This document shows, piece after piece, positions 9,639 to 19,749 of a stretch of 28,342 bases of DNA. This DNA is from Cochliopodium minus (lineage: Eukaryota; Discosea; Himatismenida; Cochliopodiidae). Below the pieces are notes generated by a model that ran no database searches, was not told the origin of the DNA, and saw nothing but the letters and a program-made list of their open reading frames with translations. Made by a program: the position numbers and the translations under genes. Positions within the stretch are counted from its first letter, which is position 1; the number at the start of each line of letters is the position of its first letter. The stretch covers positions 28,587 through 56,928 of the forward strand of contig JAMYWO010000245.1 of the NCBI GenBank assembly GCA_024220525.1, read 5' to 3'.

Positions 9639-11954
9639 ATGATTTTTCTGTTTAGTGTTTTCCTTCTTCTTTTTATATTTCTATCCAATGTAATTCATAT
9701 ATCCATACAGTATTTCAAATTATACTATCAAATAAATCGATCCAGTTGAAGAAATATAAAAATTATAGGAATAATGTTGAGGCATTGAAACATATTGATG
9801 GATATACATTCTTCTTGGCTCCATTTTCATTTCCAATGACGATATTCAAGATGATATTTCCATCCATCGCAATGAAAATCTCTCCGATCAAAAGGAGCGA
9901 TTTCATCACGAGTGATAAATTGTATAAAGGAAAACAAATCTTCAAGGTACTACTAAAAAAAATAAATTAATCAAAATTGAATTATAGAATATGAAAAAGA
10001 AAATTATCTTAAAAAAGAAATAGAATTTGAAATTTAATTTATAAATAATAAAAAATTAAAAATTTAATCGTAAAATTTAAATCAGTAATTAATTTTAAAT
10101 CTTTATTTGAATTGAAGATTACTTCTAATGTAACAAGAAGAATACACATCAGAGACAAAGATCTCGTTAAAGAACTGATGACAAACAGAGACTTTGACAA
10201 ACCTGAAAAACTGTACAAGGAGCTGGGATTTCTAGGAGACAACGTGCTAACTACAACAAAAGAGAAATGGAAAAAGCACAGAAAGATATGCAACCCTGCT
10301 TTTTCCAAAAATACGTTGCTTTCTGTGACGGAGGAGACCCAGAAGTACCTGGCGATGATGTTGGAGGTTTTGGAAGATGAAATTAAGAAGGGGCAGTGTG
10401 TGCTTGTTTCGCAGTATACTACTAAACTCACTTTAAGTGTCATTGGTACCACTGGGTTTGGGAGGGACATGTCAGAACTGTGGAAGCATAACATTAATGA
10501 TAAAAGTGAAAAAATTCTTTTTATTTTTTATTTTTTTATATTTTTATATTTTAGTTATTTTATTTTATTTTATTTTTTATTTTTTATTTTTTATTTTTTA
10601 TTTTTTATTTTTTTATTTTTTATTTTTTATTTTTTATTTTATTTTTTATTTTTTATTTTTATTTTCTATTTTTTAAAGAAGATGAAATTAAAAACAGCAA
10701 AGGGAAAGAAAGAATGAGTTTTTATGAGTCTTTCCACATTATGACGATATTTCTAATGTTTTTTCTGGGAACCCCAAGGTGGTTCATCAAGAATTTTCCT
10801 TTTTTTGGGATTCCAAGGATAAACAAGGGGATTGAGGACACTTTTTCTTACATTGATGAAATCATCGAGAAAGCTTCAAAAAAAAAAAAATTGAATGAAA
10901 ATGAAGAAGAAAATGTCAATTTAAAGAAAGACATCATTTCTCTCCTTGTAAATTCCAACCAAAGCGAATCTTCTTCTCTCGAAAATAGTGAAATAAAATC
11001 AAATTCCTTCATTTTTTTGTTAGCTGGACGTAATTTATTTATTTTATTTTATCTTCTATTTTTAAAAATTATTTTAATTTTCAAATTTAGATTTTTAATT
11101 TTATATTAATTTTGAATTTTATTTTATATTTTATATTTTATATTTTTTATTTTTTATTACTTCTATTTAAAATTTTTTTTTTTTTCATATTTAGATATTT
11201 AATTTTAAATTTATTTTTTATTTGATTAGATTTAATTTTATTTATTATTAGTTTTAGTTTTATTTTTTATTTTTATTTTTATTTTATATTTTATATTTTA
11301 TATTTTTTATTTTTTATTTTTTCAAATTTCAAATTTTTTATTTTTTTTTTTATTTTGTTTATTTCGATAGATGAAACAACATCGAGAACACTCGCTTTCT
11401 GCCTTTCTTTCATTGCAGCACATCAAGACATCCAACAAAGAATCCTCGAAGAAGTGAACGACACCCTAAGAGAAAGAGAAAAGATAGAATACGAAGACAC
11501 CAAAAGTTTTCCACTCCTAGAAAACTGCATAAAAGAAACTCTCCGATTAATGCCCGTCATCACAACACTCCCAAGAATCGCAGAAAAAGATACAAATCTC
11601 GGTGAATATTTCGTTCCAAAAGGTACATTTGCTTACATTGACATTGTCAATCTTCACAGAAATCCTCTTTACTTCAAAAACCCTTCTGTTTTCGATCCTG
11701 ATCGTTTTTCTATGAAAGAAAATAATATTGAGAAATATTCTTACATCCCTTTTTCTGTTGGGCAAAGGAGTTGTATTGGAATCCAGTTTGCGCAGATTGA
11801 GATGATCATCTCTCTTGCTTTGCTTGTTCGTTCTTATCACCTTTCTTTGCCGTTCGGTGAGAGTGAGCCGAACATCGAACATTCAAATGATGATGGAGTT
11901 GCTCTCAAACTCAAAAATCCCATCAAGATCAATTTTGAAAAAAGAATTAAATGA
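9639..11954 (+). CDS. Cytochrome P450 monooxygenase, five exons
   Basis: The exons are 9639-9689, 9746-9946, 10118-10505, 10679-11029 and 11371-11954, giving 524 residues, a normal P450 length. Residues 1-17 are a hydrophobic signal anchor for the ER membrane. Diagnostic motifs are all present: WKKHR in helix C (135-139), AGHETT in helix I (329-334, split by intron 4), ETLR of the ExxR motif (386-389), DPDRF (439-443), and the heme loop FSVGQRSCIG with Cys465 as the iron ligand. It should therefore be a catalytically competent heme-thiolate oxygenase needing a reductase partner; its substrate cannot be told. The 56-nt first intron is inferred because the ATG frame closes and phase is restored by splicing. 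The third donor is GTGAAA, a weaker site. Introns 10506-10678 and 11030-11370 are T-rich low complexity. Confidence 0.92.
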
Positions 11955-12038
11955 ATTGAAATATTAAGAGTTTGAAATTTCATAAAAATATATTTTTTTT
12001 AAATTTTAATTAATTAATGTTCAAAGAAACTTTTCCTT

Positions 12039-13590
12039 TCAATTTATTTCAAGATATTCTCTTTTGACTTTTTCTTTATCTAATTTGATCTTGAATCTTC
12101 TAGCAAACAAAATGGTGAAAATAATCAACACAAAAATGCACCCAAAAAATGTGGATATTATTTTCATGTAATATACAAGAGTGTAAGAGATGGTATATAT
12201 AAATGTAATTGGGTTGATTCCAGCATAATTTAGGTAGATAATAGATTGTCCTTCAATGGAACATTCACCAATACAATTTACTCCGTTTGTAGTATCAAAT
12301 TGTGTCAAATAAAAATTGAGAGAAATTGTTGAATTGGGCTGAAATTTAAATGACAATTTCATTTGTTGTTGTTGTATAATTCTTTCAAATAGCTAATTAA
12401 ATTATTTAAATTTTTTTAAAGTTTTTACATAAGATTGGCTTGGATTTCTACAATTCCTCTCAACGATTACAGATTTTGAATTCCATATTTCTGGATCCCA
12501 TTGATTTGATAAATTCTTTGCACAGAAATTAAATTTTTGTTTTTCTAGATTTATTATTTCAACTGTTGAGTTTTGACCAAGAAAAAAATCCATGAATTTC
12601 GAACTATTTGAAAATCTGTCGTTCTCTATTTTCATACAAAAAAATTTTTTGTTAGGGAGAGGTGGAGGTTCTTTTTTGAAAAGAAATACTTCCCAGCCAT
12701 ATTCCAAAAAAAGGTCAGTTGTTTGGTGATTTGGGTTAGTTTTTGTTAAAATGTTAATAACTTTAAAATTATTCGAAAATTGATTATTCTCATTTGCTTC
12801 AAATTTTGAAAAAATAAACAAAAGAAAATAAAAGACAGAATTAGGATAATTACAGATGAAGTAATTAAAGTAATGACTAACTTGTTAAAATGAAAAGTAG
12901 ATTTAACAACTATTGAACTTTTTTTGGAAGAGAAATGATAATCTCTTCTTTTTTTGTAGATTAGATGAAGAACAGAAGAGACTAAAATTTGTAATAGGTA
13001 AATTAAATTTTAAATTTTTAAAATTTTTACCAATTATCATTAGTAACAGAATAAAAATACATGAAACAATTCCTAAAATTTTAGTTATTGTTCCACCCAT
13101 AAATTTCATTATTAGAAGAAGAATAAAAACTAAGAACCCAATATAAGATCCCATAACTAAGGCAGAATAGATCCAGAAAAAGATTTGAAAACTTTTACGA
13201 AAAGTAAACTGGAACCCACTCTGTACAATACAAATTAAATTTGAGTGAATCGTGTTGTTAACCATGAAAATGATTGTTAATGATCTGAAAACCTTGCTGA
13301 AATAAAAACTTCAAAAAAAATTAATTTGAAATTTAATTTTTAAAAAATTACTAATAAACTCTAATGATGATTATAAAGAAATAGAAGGTAGAAAGATAAA
13401 AGTTAAATATAGTGCAACCAAATGAATAGATTATTGAAATTTTATCAGTGTTCAAACATTTCGCTTGACTCCTGTTGTCAAAAATGGAAGAATTGATCTT
13501 GTATTTTAAAGCAAGGTAAGTGATCATGGAAATAATTAAGCTAAAACATGAAATCAAAAAATACAATAACACAAAAAAATCAATATTCAT
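12039..13590 (-). CDS. Polytopic membrane protein of unknown family
   Basis: The best model has exons 13590-13352, 13296-13031, 12981-12854, 12788-12429 and 12392-12039, all in phase, giving 448 residues. The ATG at 13590 starts a membrane segment (FFVLLYFLISCFSLIISM). Segments near residues 50-75, 84-101, 110-137 and 141-160 follow. After a basic loop (IYKKRRDYHF) comes a roughly 150-residue soluble region with several Asn-X-Ser/Thr sites and cysteines. A final transmembrane helix lies near 407-431, and the protein ends in a basic tail. Removing the 65-nt intron 12853-12789 is the least certain step. Without it the frame continues into another hydrophobic helix (LVITLITSSVIILILSF) and stops. 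Two separate genes are possible, but the soluble region has no in-frame ATG upstream. A receptor-like role is only a guess. Confidence 0.5.
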
Positions 13591-13758
13591 TTTTTTTTTT
13601 TTTTTTTTGTCCTTTGGGATTTTTTGGTGAATTGATTTTCAACGATATGAAAAATATTCAATCGAAAATTATGATTGAAATTTTTTTCGCAAAAAGGATG
13701 TTGGGAAACAGTGAAAGGATGAAGATATATGGAATCACTTTTTTATTTAATTGTATTC

Positions 13759-13794
13759 AAAAAAAATTAAATGTGATCACATTTAATTTTTTTT
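13759..13794. repeat. Perfect 36-nt palindrome at the 3' end of the PIF1 fragment
   Basis: Eight A, TTAAA and TGTGA on the left are mirrored exactly as TCACA, TTTAA and eight T on the right, centred on TGATCA between 13776 and 13777. It overlaps the TAA stop of the minus-strand PIF1 exon by two bases and lies about 170 bp upstream of the membrane-protein ATG. In RNA it would form an 18-bp hairpin with an AU-rich base. It could act in 3' end formation or as a protein-binding palindrome; neither is shown. Confidence 0.85.
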
Positions 13795-14116
13795 AATTGT
13801 TTTGGTTGTTTTGATTGTTTTGCTGGCTTTGTTGAGATTTATCGTCAATTTTGTTCAAAGTCTCGTAAAACTTTAAAACTTTGGGATGAGCACGAACCTA
13901 AAAAAAAAAATATAAAAATAAAAAATATCAAATATAATTAAGAAAAATAAATAAATATATTAAAAAATTATTTAAAAATTTTTTTGAAATAATAAAATTA
14001 TTCACTTGAAAGCGTGTGAGGACCCCTTCAATATGCAACCCCTCTAAACTTACACATCTAGAAAGAGCCACATAAGCCTGACCACAAGTGAAAACGTTGC
14101 TCAGTTTAGTGATTAC
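13793..14116 (-). pseudogene. PIF1: C-terminal two exons of a PIF1-family helicase, 5' part absent
   Basis: Exon 14116-14006 encodes VITKLSNVFTCGQAYVALSR followed by CVSLEGLHIEG. Exon 13897-13793 encodes VRAHPKVLKFYETLNKIDD and a Gln/Asn tail ending at TAA. GQAYVALSR and SLEGL are helicase motif VI of PIF1/RecD2-type 5'-3' DNA helicases, and AHPKVLKFY is their conserved terminal block. In the family this follows a motif V region with HKSQGMTL-like residues. A consensus acceptor sits at 14117-14118, but no upstream exon is found on the minus strand between there and 15.1 kb, only an A-rich tract and an exon of another gene on the opposite strand. It is either a relic or one side of an assembly deletion. 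The acceptor and donor are intact, which speaks for a recent loss. Confidence 0.75.
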
Positions 14117-14425
14117 CTAATAAAATACAAAATATTTGAATAATAAAAATAAAATGAATAATTAAAGAAATAAAAAAATAAAAAATAAAAAAATAAATAT
14201 AAAAAAATAAAAAAATAAAAAAATAAAAAATAAAGAAATAAAAAAATAAAAAATAAAAATAAAAAAATAAAAAAATAAAAAAATAAAAAAATAAAAAAAT
14301 AAAAATAAAAATAAAAAAATAAAAAAATAAAAAAATAAAAAATAAAAAAATAAAAAAATAAAAAAATAAAAATGAAAAAATAAAAAAATAAAAAAAATAA
14401 AAAAACAATAATTTTTTTTACATAG
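14117..14425. repeat. (A)nT tract, about 250 bp, between two genes that lack 5' ends
   Basis: From about 14165 to 14406 the sequence is almost purely A runs of 3 to 7 separated by single T, with a few G and C. On the minus strand it would be the polypyrimidine-rich intron before the PIF1 exon; on the plus strand it precedes the acceptor of the Pro/Lys-rich gene. No start codon or promoter for either gene is recognisable inside it. Confidence 0.8.
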
Positions 14426-16142
14426 GAAGTTTTTATACTCCTAAGAAGGGTAAACGTGTGGAAATCTCACAATCTAGTTTGGACAAAGCTCCCAATGAAC
14501 CCTTACCTCCTATGAAAAAGACTATTTCCAGAAAATCTGGTCTCGAAGGTAAAAAAAGAAAATAAAAAAAAAAAATCAATCTATAAAAATCAGGAAATAA
14601 TAAAATTAAAATAAGAAAATAAAATATAAAATAAAATAAAATATAAAAATTATATCAAGTAAAATAAAAAATAATTAAGGATTAATTAAATTCAAAAATT
14701 AAAATTTAATTCAAAAAATAAAATAAAAACTAAAAAACTAAAAAAATAATAAAAAAAATGTTACAAAAATTAATTAATAAAAAAATAAAAAAAATTAATT
14801 AAAATATAAAAAATCTAAAATTTAATCTGACAGTAATCAAAAAACCAAAATTTGCACCACCCACTCCTCAAGAAAAAGAAGGGAACGTAGAACCTTTGCT
14901 TAAAAAAGAAACAAGTGATCCAGAGTTGTCTGTCAGAGTTGAAAACAACAACACTACCACTACTAAGGTTGACAAGATTGAACACAAAACTGATGATCAT
15001 AGTGAACACACTCACACTGAAGAAAATAGCAATGATAACAACAAGAATGATCATGAAGAAGTTCATGTATTTGTTTTATTTTAATTTTTTTATTTTTTTT
15101 ATTTTATAATTTTATTTAATTATTTATTTTTGATTTTTTTTTTTTTTCACTTTTTAAATTTTTGATTTTATTTTATTAAAATATTTCATGATTTTTTTAT
15201 TTTTTTACTTTTTTTATGTATTATTCTTTGTTTTATTTCTAATTAATTTATTTAAATTATTTCTTATTTTTTACTAATTTTTTGATTTTTATTTTTATTT
15301 TTTATTTTTATTTTTTTTCACTTTTGAAATTTTTGATTTTATTAATTTATAAAAATATTTGATGATTAATTTTTATTTTTTTATGTATTATTTCTTATTA
15401 ATTTATTTAAATTTTTCATTTTTATTTTTTATTTTTTATTTTTATTTTTTTTCACTTTTGAAATTTTTGATTTTATTATTTTATTAAAATATTTTTATTT
15501 CTATGTATTATTCTTTAATACTTATTAATTTATTTAAATTATTTTTTATTAATTTTTTCATTAAAAAAAAGGTTCCTCAAACGGGACTCATTACACCACC
15601 AGTCCCCATTAAAAAAATGCTCATCAAGAAGATGGTCTCCAAGAAGGAGGGTTCCATCTCCAACCTCCTCACCCCTCCCATTCCCGGAGTCTTCCCTAAT
15701 CAGCCTCCTCCAAACCCTCCCAATGAAGATCCAAAAAATAATGGTAAAAACTTAAATTTATTTTTTAATTTTTATTTTAATATTTCTTTTCATTTTTTTT
15801 TGATTTTTAAAATATTTTTAATATTGTTTTTTATTTCAAAATTTTAATTTTGATTTTTGCAATGAATTTTTACATTTTTAAATTTTTTTTTTTATTATTT
15901 ATTTTCTTTCTTTTTTTTTTTTACTAATTCTCAATTATTTTTTTTTTGATTAATTTTCATTTTTAAATTATTTCTTTTTTTAATTAATTTTTAATAATCT
16001 TTTTTTTTTATTAGTCAACGTCCCTCCTAACAACAATAACACTTTGAATGCTCCTCCCATGCCCCTCAAAGTCAAAAAAGCCATCAAGATTTTGAACATT
16101 CCCATGAAGAGACCTCCTGGCTTCGATCAGAACCCCAACTAA
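14426..16142 (+). CDS. Proline/lysine-rich protein, 3' exons (5' end not found)
   Basis: The exons are 14426-14548, 14834-15066, 15572-15743 and 16015-16142 (TAA at 16140-16142); all internal phases agree. The encoded parts are FYTPKKGKRVEISQSSLDKA, then KPKFAPPTPQEKEG and an acidic His/Asn/Asp stretch (HTHTEENSNDNNKND). After that come a Pro-rich repeat-like region (TPPVPIKKMLIKKM, TPPIPGVFPNQPPPNPPN) and a basic end (PLKVKKAIKILNIPMKRPPG). It is probably disordered; the short P-K-K-M modules could bind SH3, WW or profilin-like partners, which is inference. No first exon with an ATG was found, and the first exon here begins at an acceptor right after an A-rich tract. Exons 3 and 4 are clearly more C-rich than the surroundings. 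No family is recognised. Confidence 0.6.
15141..15514 (+). repeat. Three degenerate copies of a T-rich repeat inside an intron
   Basis: Within the 505-nt intron 15067-15571 a unit that starts TTTTTTTCACTTTT, continues AAATTTTTGATTTTATT and ends near TATGTATTATT occurs at about 15141-15230, 15312-15392 and 15446-15514. The copies are separated by AATTAATTTATTTAAAT-type spacers that are also repeated. This looks like internal duplication of intron sequence. No coding potential is seen. Confidence 0.65.
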
Positions 16143-16229
16143 ATATTAAGAAAAAAAAAAACTTTTTTTGAAAATAAATTTTGGAGAAATTTCTTTTTTA
16201 ATAAATTAAAATTAATAAAAAAAATGATT

Positions 16230-16918
16230 TTGTTGGAAAGTTGACAGAAATACACTACTTTATTGTTGAATGATCTGGATATTGAAGATTTTATATTGTT
16301 TGTGGGAGTGATAATACTTTTTGTAACAAGAAAAATGGATCAATTTATTTTTTTTAAATCCAAATTATTATTTACATTAAACAATTTTTTGAAAAATAAA
16401 GATAAAATAATTAAAGTGGTCTTCAAAAAATATTGAGATTAGGAGAAAAAGGGAATAATAAATCCACCAACTTTGTTGATGAAAATAGAAAATACAAATA
16501 TGATAGAACTTTTGGTCACAATCTAATTTTGAAAAAAGATGGAGGAATTATTGGTTTTGGAGCTAATGTTTGAAATCAATAAAGTTCAAAATTTTCTAAT
16601 AAAGAATTATTATCGCCTCAAAACAATAATGAAGATTGATTATAATCAATCTGTTCTTTGTTTTTCCACTTTTTCTTTCATTTCAAAGATGGAAAAGTTT
16701 TTGATAGAGGTTTTAAAATAATATTCAAAAAAATTTAATTATTAGCAATTCTTCTTTGATGTTTATTGGATCAGGTGACTTTTTTGAAAGTTCTCCTCAA
16801 TCTCACTCTTTTTTTTTCAAGAGTTTGTTCTTTTTTCCAAATATTTCCAAATAGAAAATTGCATCTAACCTTCCAAAATATCTTCTTTTCTTCATTATAC
16901 AACTTTCTTTTATTTAAA
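16230..16918 (+). pseudogene. Decayed RCC1-repeat gene copy
   Basis: The stretch 16240-16300 matches the end of exon 2 of the two intact genes downstream (LLLNDLDIEDF against FLLNDLDVEDI). From about 16437 it matches exon 3, where recognisable peptides (ILKKDGGIIGFGAN, FKDGKVF) are interrupted by stops and frame changes. The last 40 nt of the intact genes (up to the TTTATTTAA end) are still almost unchanged at 16877-16918. The first RCC1 blades are missing. It is an older, inactive member of the tandem array. Confidence 0.8.
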
Positions 16919-16964
16919 ATTTTAAAAATAATTAAAATTCCAAAATAATTAAAAATTAAAAAAA

Positions 16965-18300
16965 ATGAAACAGATAAGCACCGGATATCATTCAGACCAT
17001 CTTTTGTTTTATTGTTGTAAAAATATTATTGTTTTAATTTTTCTCAATTATTTCCAAACAAAATAAAAGATAATGGAGATTTATATGGATTTGGAGATAA
17101 TGAATATGGTCAATTGGGTATTGGGCAAGATATTAAACAAACATATAAACCAATTTTATTGAAGAATGATAAAAATATCAAATCAATTTGTTTGGGAAGA
17201 GATTTTTCTTTAATCTTCTATAAAAACGGAGATTTGTTTTCATTTGGATGCAATGCAAATGGAGAATTGGGAATAGGAAATTATCAAAATCAATATAAAG
17301 AAGTATTGGTGATGAATGATGCAACAATCAAATTAATTTCATGTGGAGCAAATCATACAATGATTTACAAAGAAAATGGAGAATTATTGGTGTTTGGTGA
17401 TAATGAATGTGGACAATTAGGAATAGAAAATTCAGAAATAGAAAAACAATCAACTCCATTTTTGTTGATGAAAGATAAAACGATCAAAATGATAAGATTG
17501 GGAGGTCTTCATTCTTTGATTTACAAAGAAAATGGAGATTTGTTGGTTTTTGGGGATAACGACAGCGGAAAACTTGGATTGGGAGATGAAAACAACAGAA
17601 ATACACCTACTTTTTTGTTGAATGATCTTGATGTTGGAGATATTGTTTGTGGGGATAAACATACAATTTATCTCAAAAAAAATGGAGAAGTTTATGTTTT
17701 TGGAAACAAGTAAAAATTAAATCTTTTTTGTTTTAATTAAAACTTTAAATTATAATAATTTTAAATTAAAATAGTCACAATAAAAGATTGGGAATAGAAA
17801 ATGATAAAACAAGAATAAAAACACCAACTTTATTGATGAAAATAGAAAATGTAAATATGATTAGAACATTTTATCACACCCTTATTTTGAAAAAAGATGG
17901 AGGAATTATTGGTTTTGGATCAAACTATAAACATAAATTAAGCTTAAAAACTGATGAAAAAAATTTACTACCTCAAACGATAATGAAAGATGAAAACATT
18001 CAATCTGTTCTTTGTTTATCCAATTCTTCTTTCATTCATCTCAATGATGGAAAAGTTTTTGTAAGAGGATGTTTTTCAAAAAATTTTTCAGATCAGTTGG
18101 TTTTTAGCAATTCTTCTTTGATGTTTATTGGATCAGGTGATGTGCTTGGATGGTCCCCTCAAACTCATTCTCTTTTCTCAAATGAAATAAAACAATCTAT
18201 TTTCGAGTTTGTTCTTGTTTCAAAATATTTCCAAAAGAAAATTGCATCTAAACTTCCAAAATATCTTCTTTTCTTCATTATACAACTTTCTTTTATTTAA
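16965..18300 (+). CDS. RCC1-repeat protein 1
   Basis: The exons are 16965-17016, 17070-17709 and 17775-18300, giving 405 residues. The 17-residue first exon (MKQISTGYHSDHLLFYC) joins in phase 1 to NGDLYGFGDNEYGQLGIG, completing an RCC1 repeat across the intron. Further repeats follow (GDLFSFGCNANGELGIGN, GELLVFGDNECGQLGIEN, GDLLVFGDNDSGKLGLGD, GEVYVFGN), so about seven blades of a beta-propeller are likely. RCC1 propellers serve as Ran exchange factors or, more often in protists, as generic binding platforms; nothing here argues for Ran. The final 45 residues (SNEIKQSIFEFVLVSKYFQK and onward) are not RCC1 and are shared with copy 2. The predicted start is the only ATG near the exon. Confidence 0.88.
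17286..17454 (+). repeat. 169-nt block identical to 18669-18837
   Basis: By direct comparison every base of 17286-17454 matches 18669-18837, including third codon positions, while the flanking exon sequence differs at many sites. The block covers parts of two RCC1 blades. Confidence 0.9.
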
Positions 18301-18335
18301 AAAAATAAAATAGATTAAAAAAAATTAAAATTTAA

Positions 18336-19716
18336 ATGAAAAAGATAAGCAGTGGATATCATACCTCACATCTTTTATTTTATTGTTGTAAAATATTATC
18401 GTTTTATTCTCACAAATAAATCAATTATTTTTCAACAAAATAAAAGATGATGGAGATTTATATGGATTTGGTGATAATAGATTTGGTCAATTGGGAATTG
18501 GAAAAGATATAAAAGGAACAGAAACAGATAAACCAATTTTATTGAAGAATGATAAAAATATAAAATCAATTTGTTTGGGAGATAGCTTTTCTTTAATCTT
18601 CTATAAAAACGGAGATTTATTTTCATTTGGATATAATAAATCTGGAGAATTGGGAATAGGAAATTATGAAAATCAATATAAAGAAGTATTGGTGATGAAT
18701 GATGCAACAATCAAATTAATTTCATGTGGAGCAAATCATACAATGATTTACAAAGAAAATGGAGAATTATTGGTGTTTGGTGATAATGAATGTGGACAAT
18801 TAGGAATAGAAAATTCAGAAATAGAAAAACAATCAACCCCAATATTGTTGATGAAAGATGAAACGATCAAATTGGTAAGATTGGGAGAATCTCACTCAAT
18901 TATTTACAAAGAAAATGGAGATTTGTTTGTTTTTGGTAAAAATCAAAGTGGACAACTTGGATTGGGAGACAAAAACAACAGAAATACACCCACTTTTTTG
19001 TTGAATGATCTTGATGTTGAAGATATTGTTTGTGGAAGTCAACAAAGTATTTATTACAAAAAAAATGGAGAAGTTTTTGTTTTTGGAGACAAGTAAATAA
19101 AAATTTCTTTTTATTCTTCTTTTTTAAATTAAAAAAAAATATTTTTTAATTTATTTGAATTAAAAACTTTTAATTTTAAATTAGCTACAATATAAGATTG
19201 GGGTTGGAAGAAAAAGGAACAACAATAAAAACACCAACTTTATTGATGAAAATAGAAAATATAAATATGATTAGAACATTTTATCACACCCTCATTTTGA
19301 TAAAAGATGGAGGAATTGTTGGTTTTGGATCTAATGCAAATTATAAATTAAGTGTAAAATGTGGTAAATATCAATCCTTTTCACCTCAAACGATAATGAA
19401 AGATGAAAACATTCAATCTGTTCTTTGTTTATCCAGTTCTTCTTTCATTCATCTCAATGATGGAAAAGTGTTTGTTAGAGGATTTTTTTCTTCAAAAGAT
19501 TTTTCTGATGATTTAATTTTTAACAATTCTTCTTTGATGTTTATTGGATCAGGTGATGTTCTTGAATGGTCTCCTCAAACTCACTCTCTTTTCTCAAATG
19601 AAATAAAACAATCTATTCTTGAGTTTGTTCTCGTTTCAAAATATTTCCAAAAGAAAATTGCATCTAAACTTCCAAAATATCTTCTTTTCTTCATCATAGA
19701 ACATTCTTTTATTTAA
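18336..19716 (+). CDS. RCC1-repeat protein 2 (tandem paralog)
   Basis: The exons are 18336-18387, 18447-19092 and 19185-19716, giving 409 residues. Exon 1 has the same length (52 nt) and phase as in the first copy (MKKISSGYHTSHLLFYC). Repeats include GDLYGFGDNRFGQLGIG, GDLFSFGYNKSGELGIGN, GELLVFGDNECGQLGIEN, GDLFVFGKNQSGQLGLGD and GEVFVFGD. The C-terminal 45-residue tail (FSNEIKQSILEFVLVSKYFQ and onward) is conserved with copy 1. Only 35 bp separate it from the stop of copy 1. Changes relative to copy 1 cluster on blade loops (for example KDIKGTETDK), as expected if the propeller surfaces are diverging in binding partner; that is inference. Confidence 0.88.
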
Positions 19717-19749
19717 ATAAAGAAATTAAAAAATAAAAAAAAAAAAAAA

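Noticed and set aside
10437-10676. Plus-strand frame with long Phe/Leu/Tyr run after a P450 exon
   Set aside because: It reads through the T-rich third intron of the P450 gene; splicing at 10505/10679 restores the family sequence.
14165-14406. Regularly spaced A-run repeats resembling an array
   Set aside because: There are no repeat-spacer units of constant length and the genome is eukaryotic; this is not a CRISPR array.
14106-14408. Minus-strand open frame made of Phe, Tyr, Leu and Ile only
   Set aside because: It is the translation of the (A)nT tract; no protein-like composition and no motif.
16539-16948. Two small plus-strand frames taken as genes
   Set aside because: They are out-of-frame readings of the decayed RCC1 copy.
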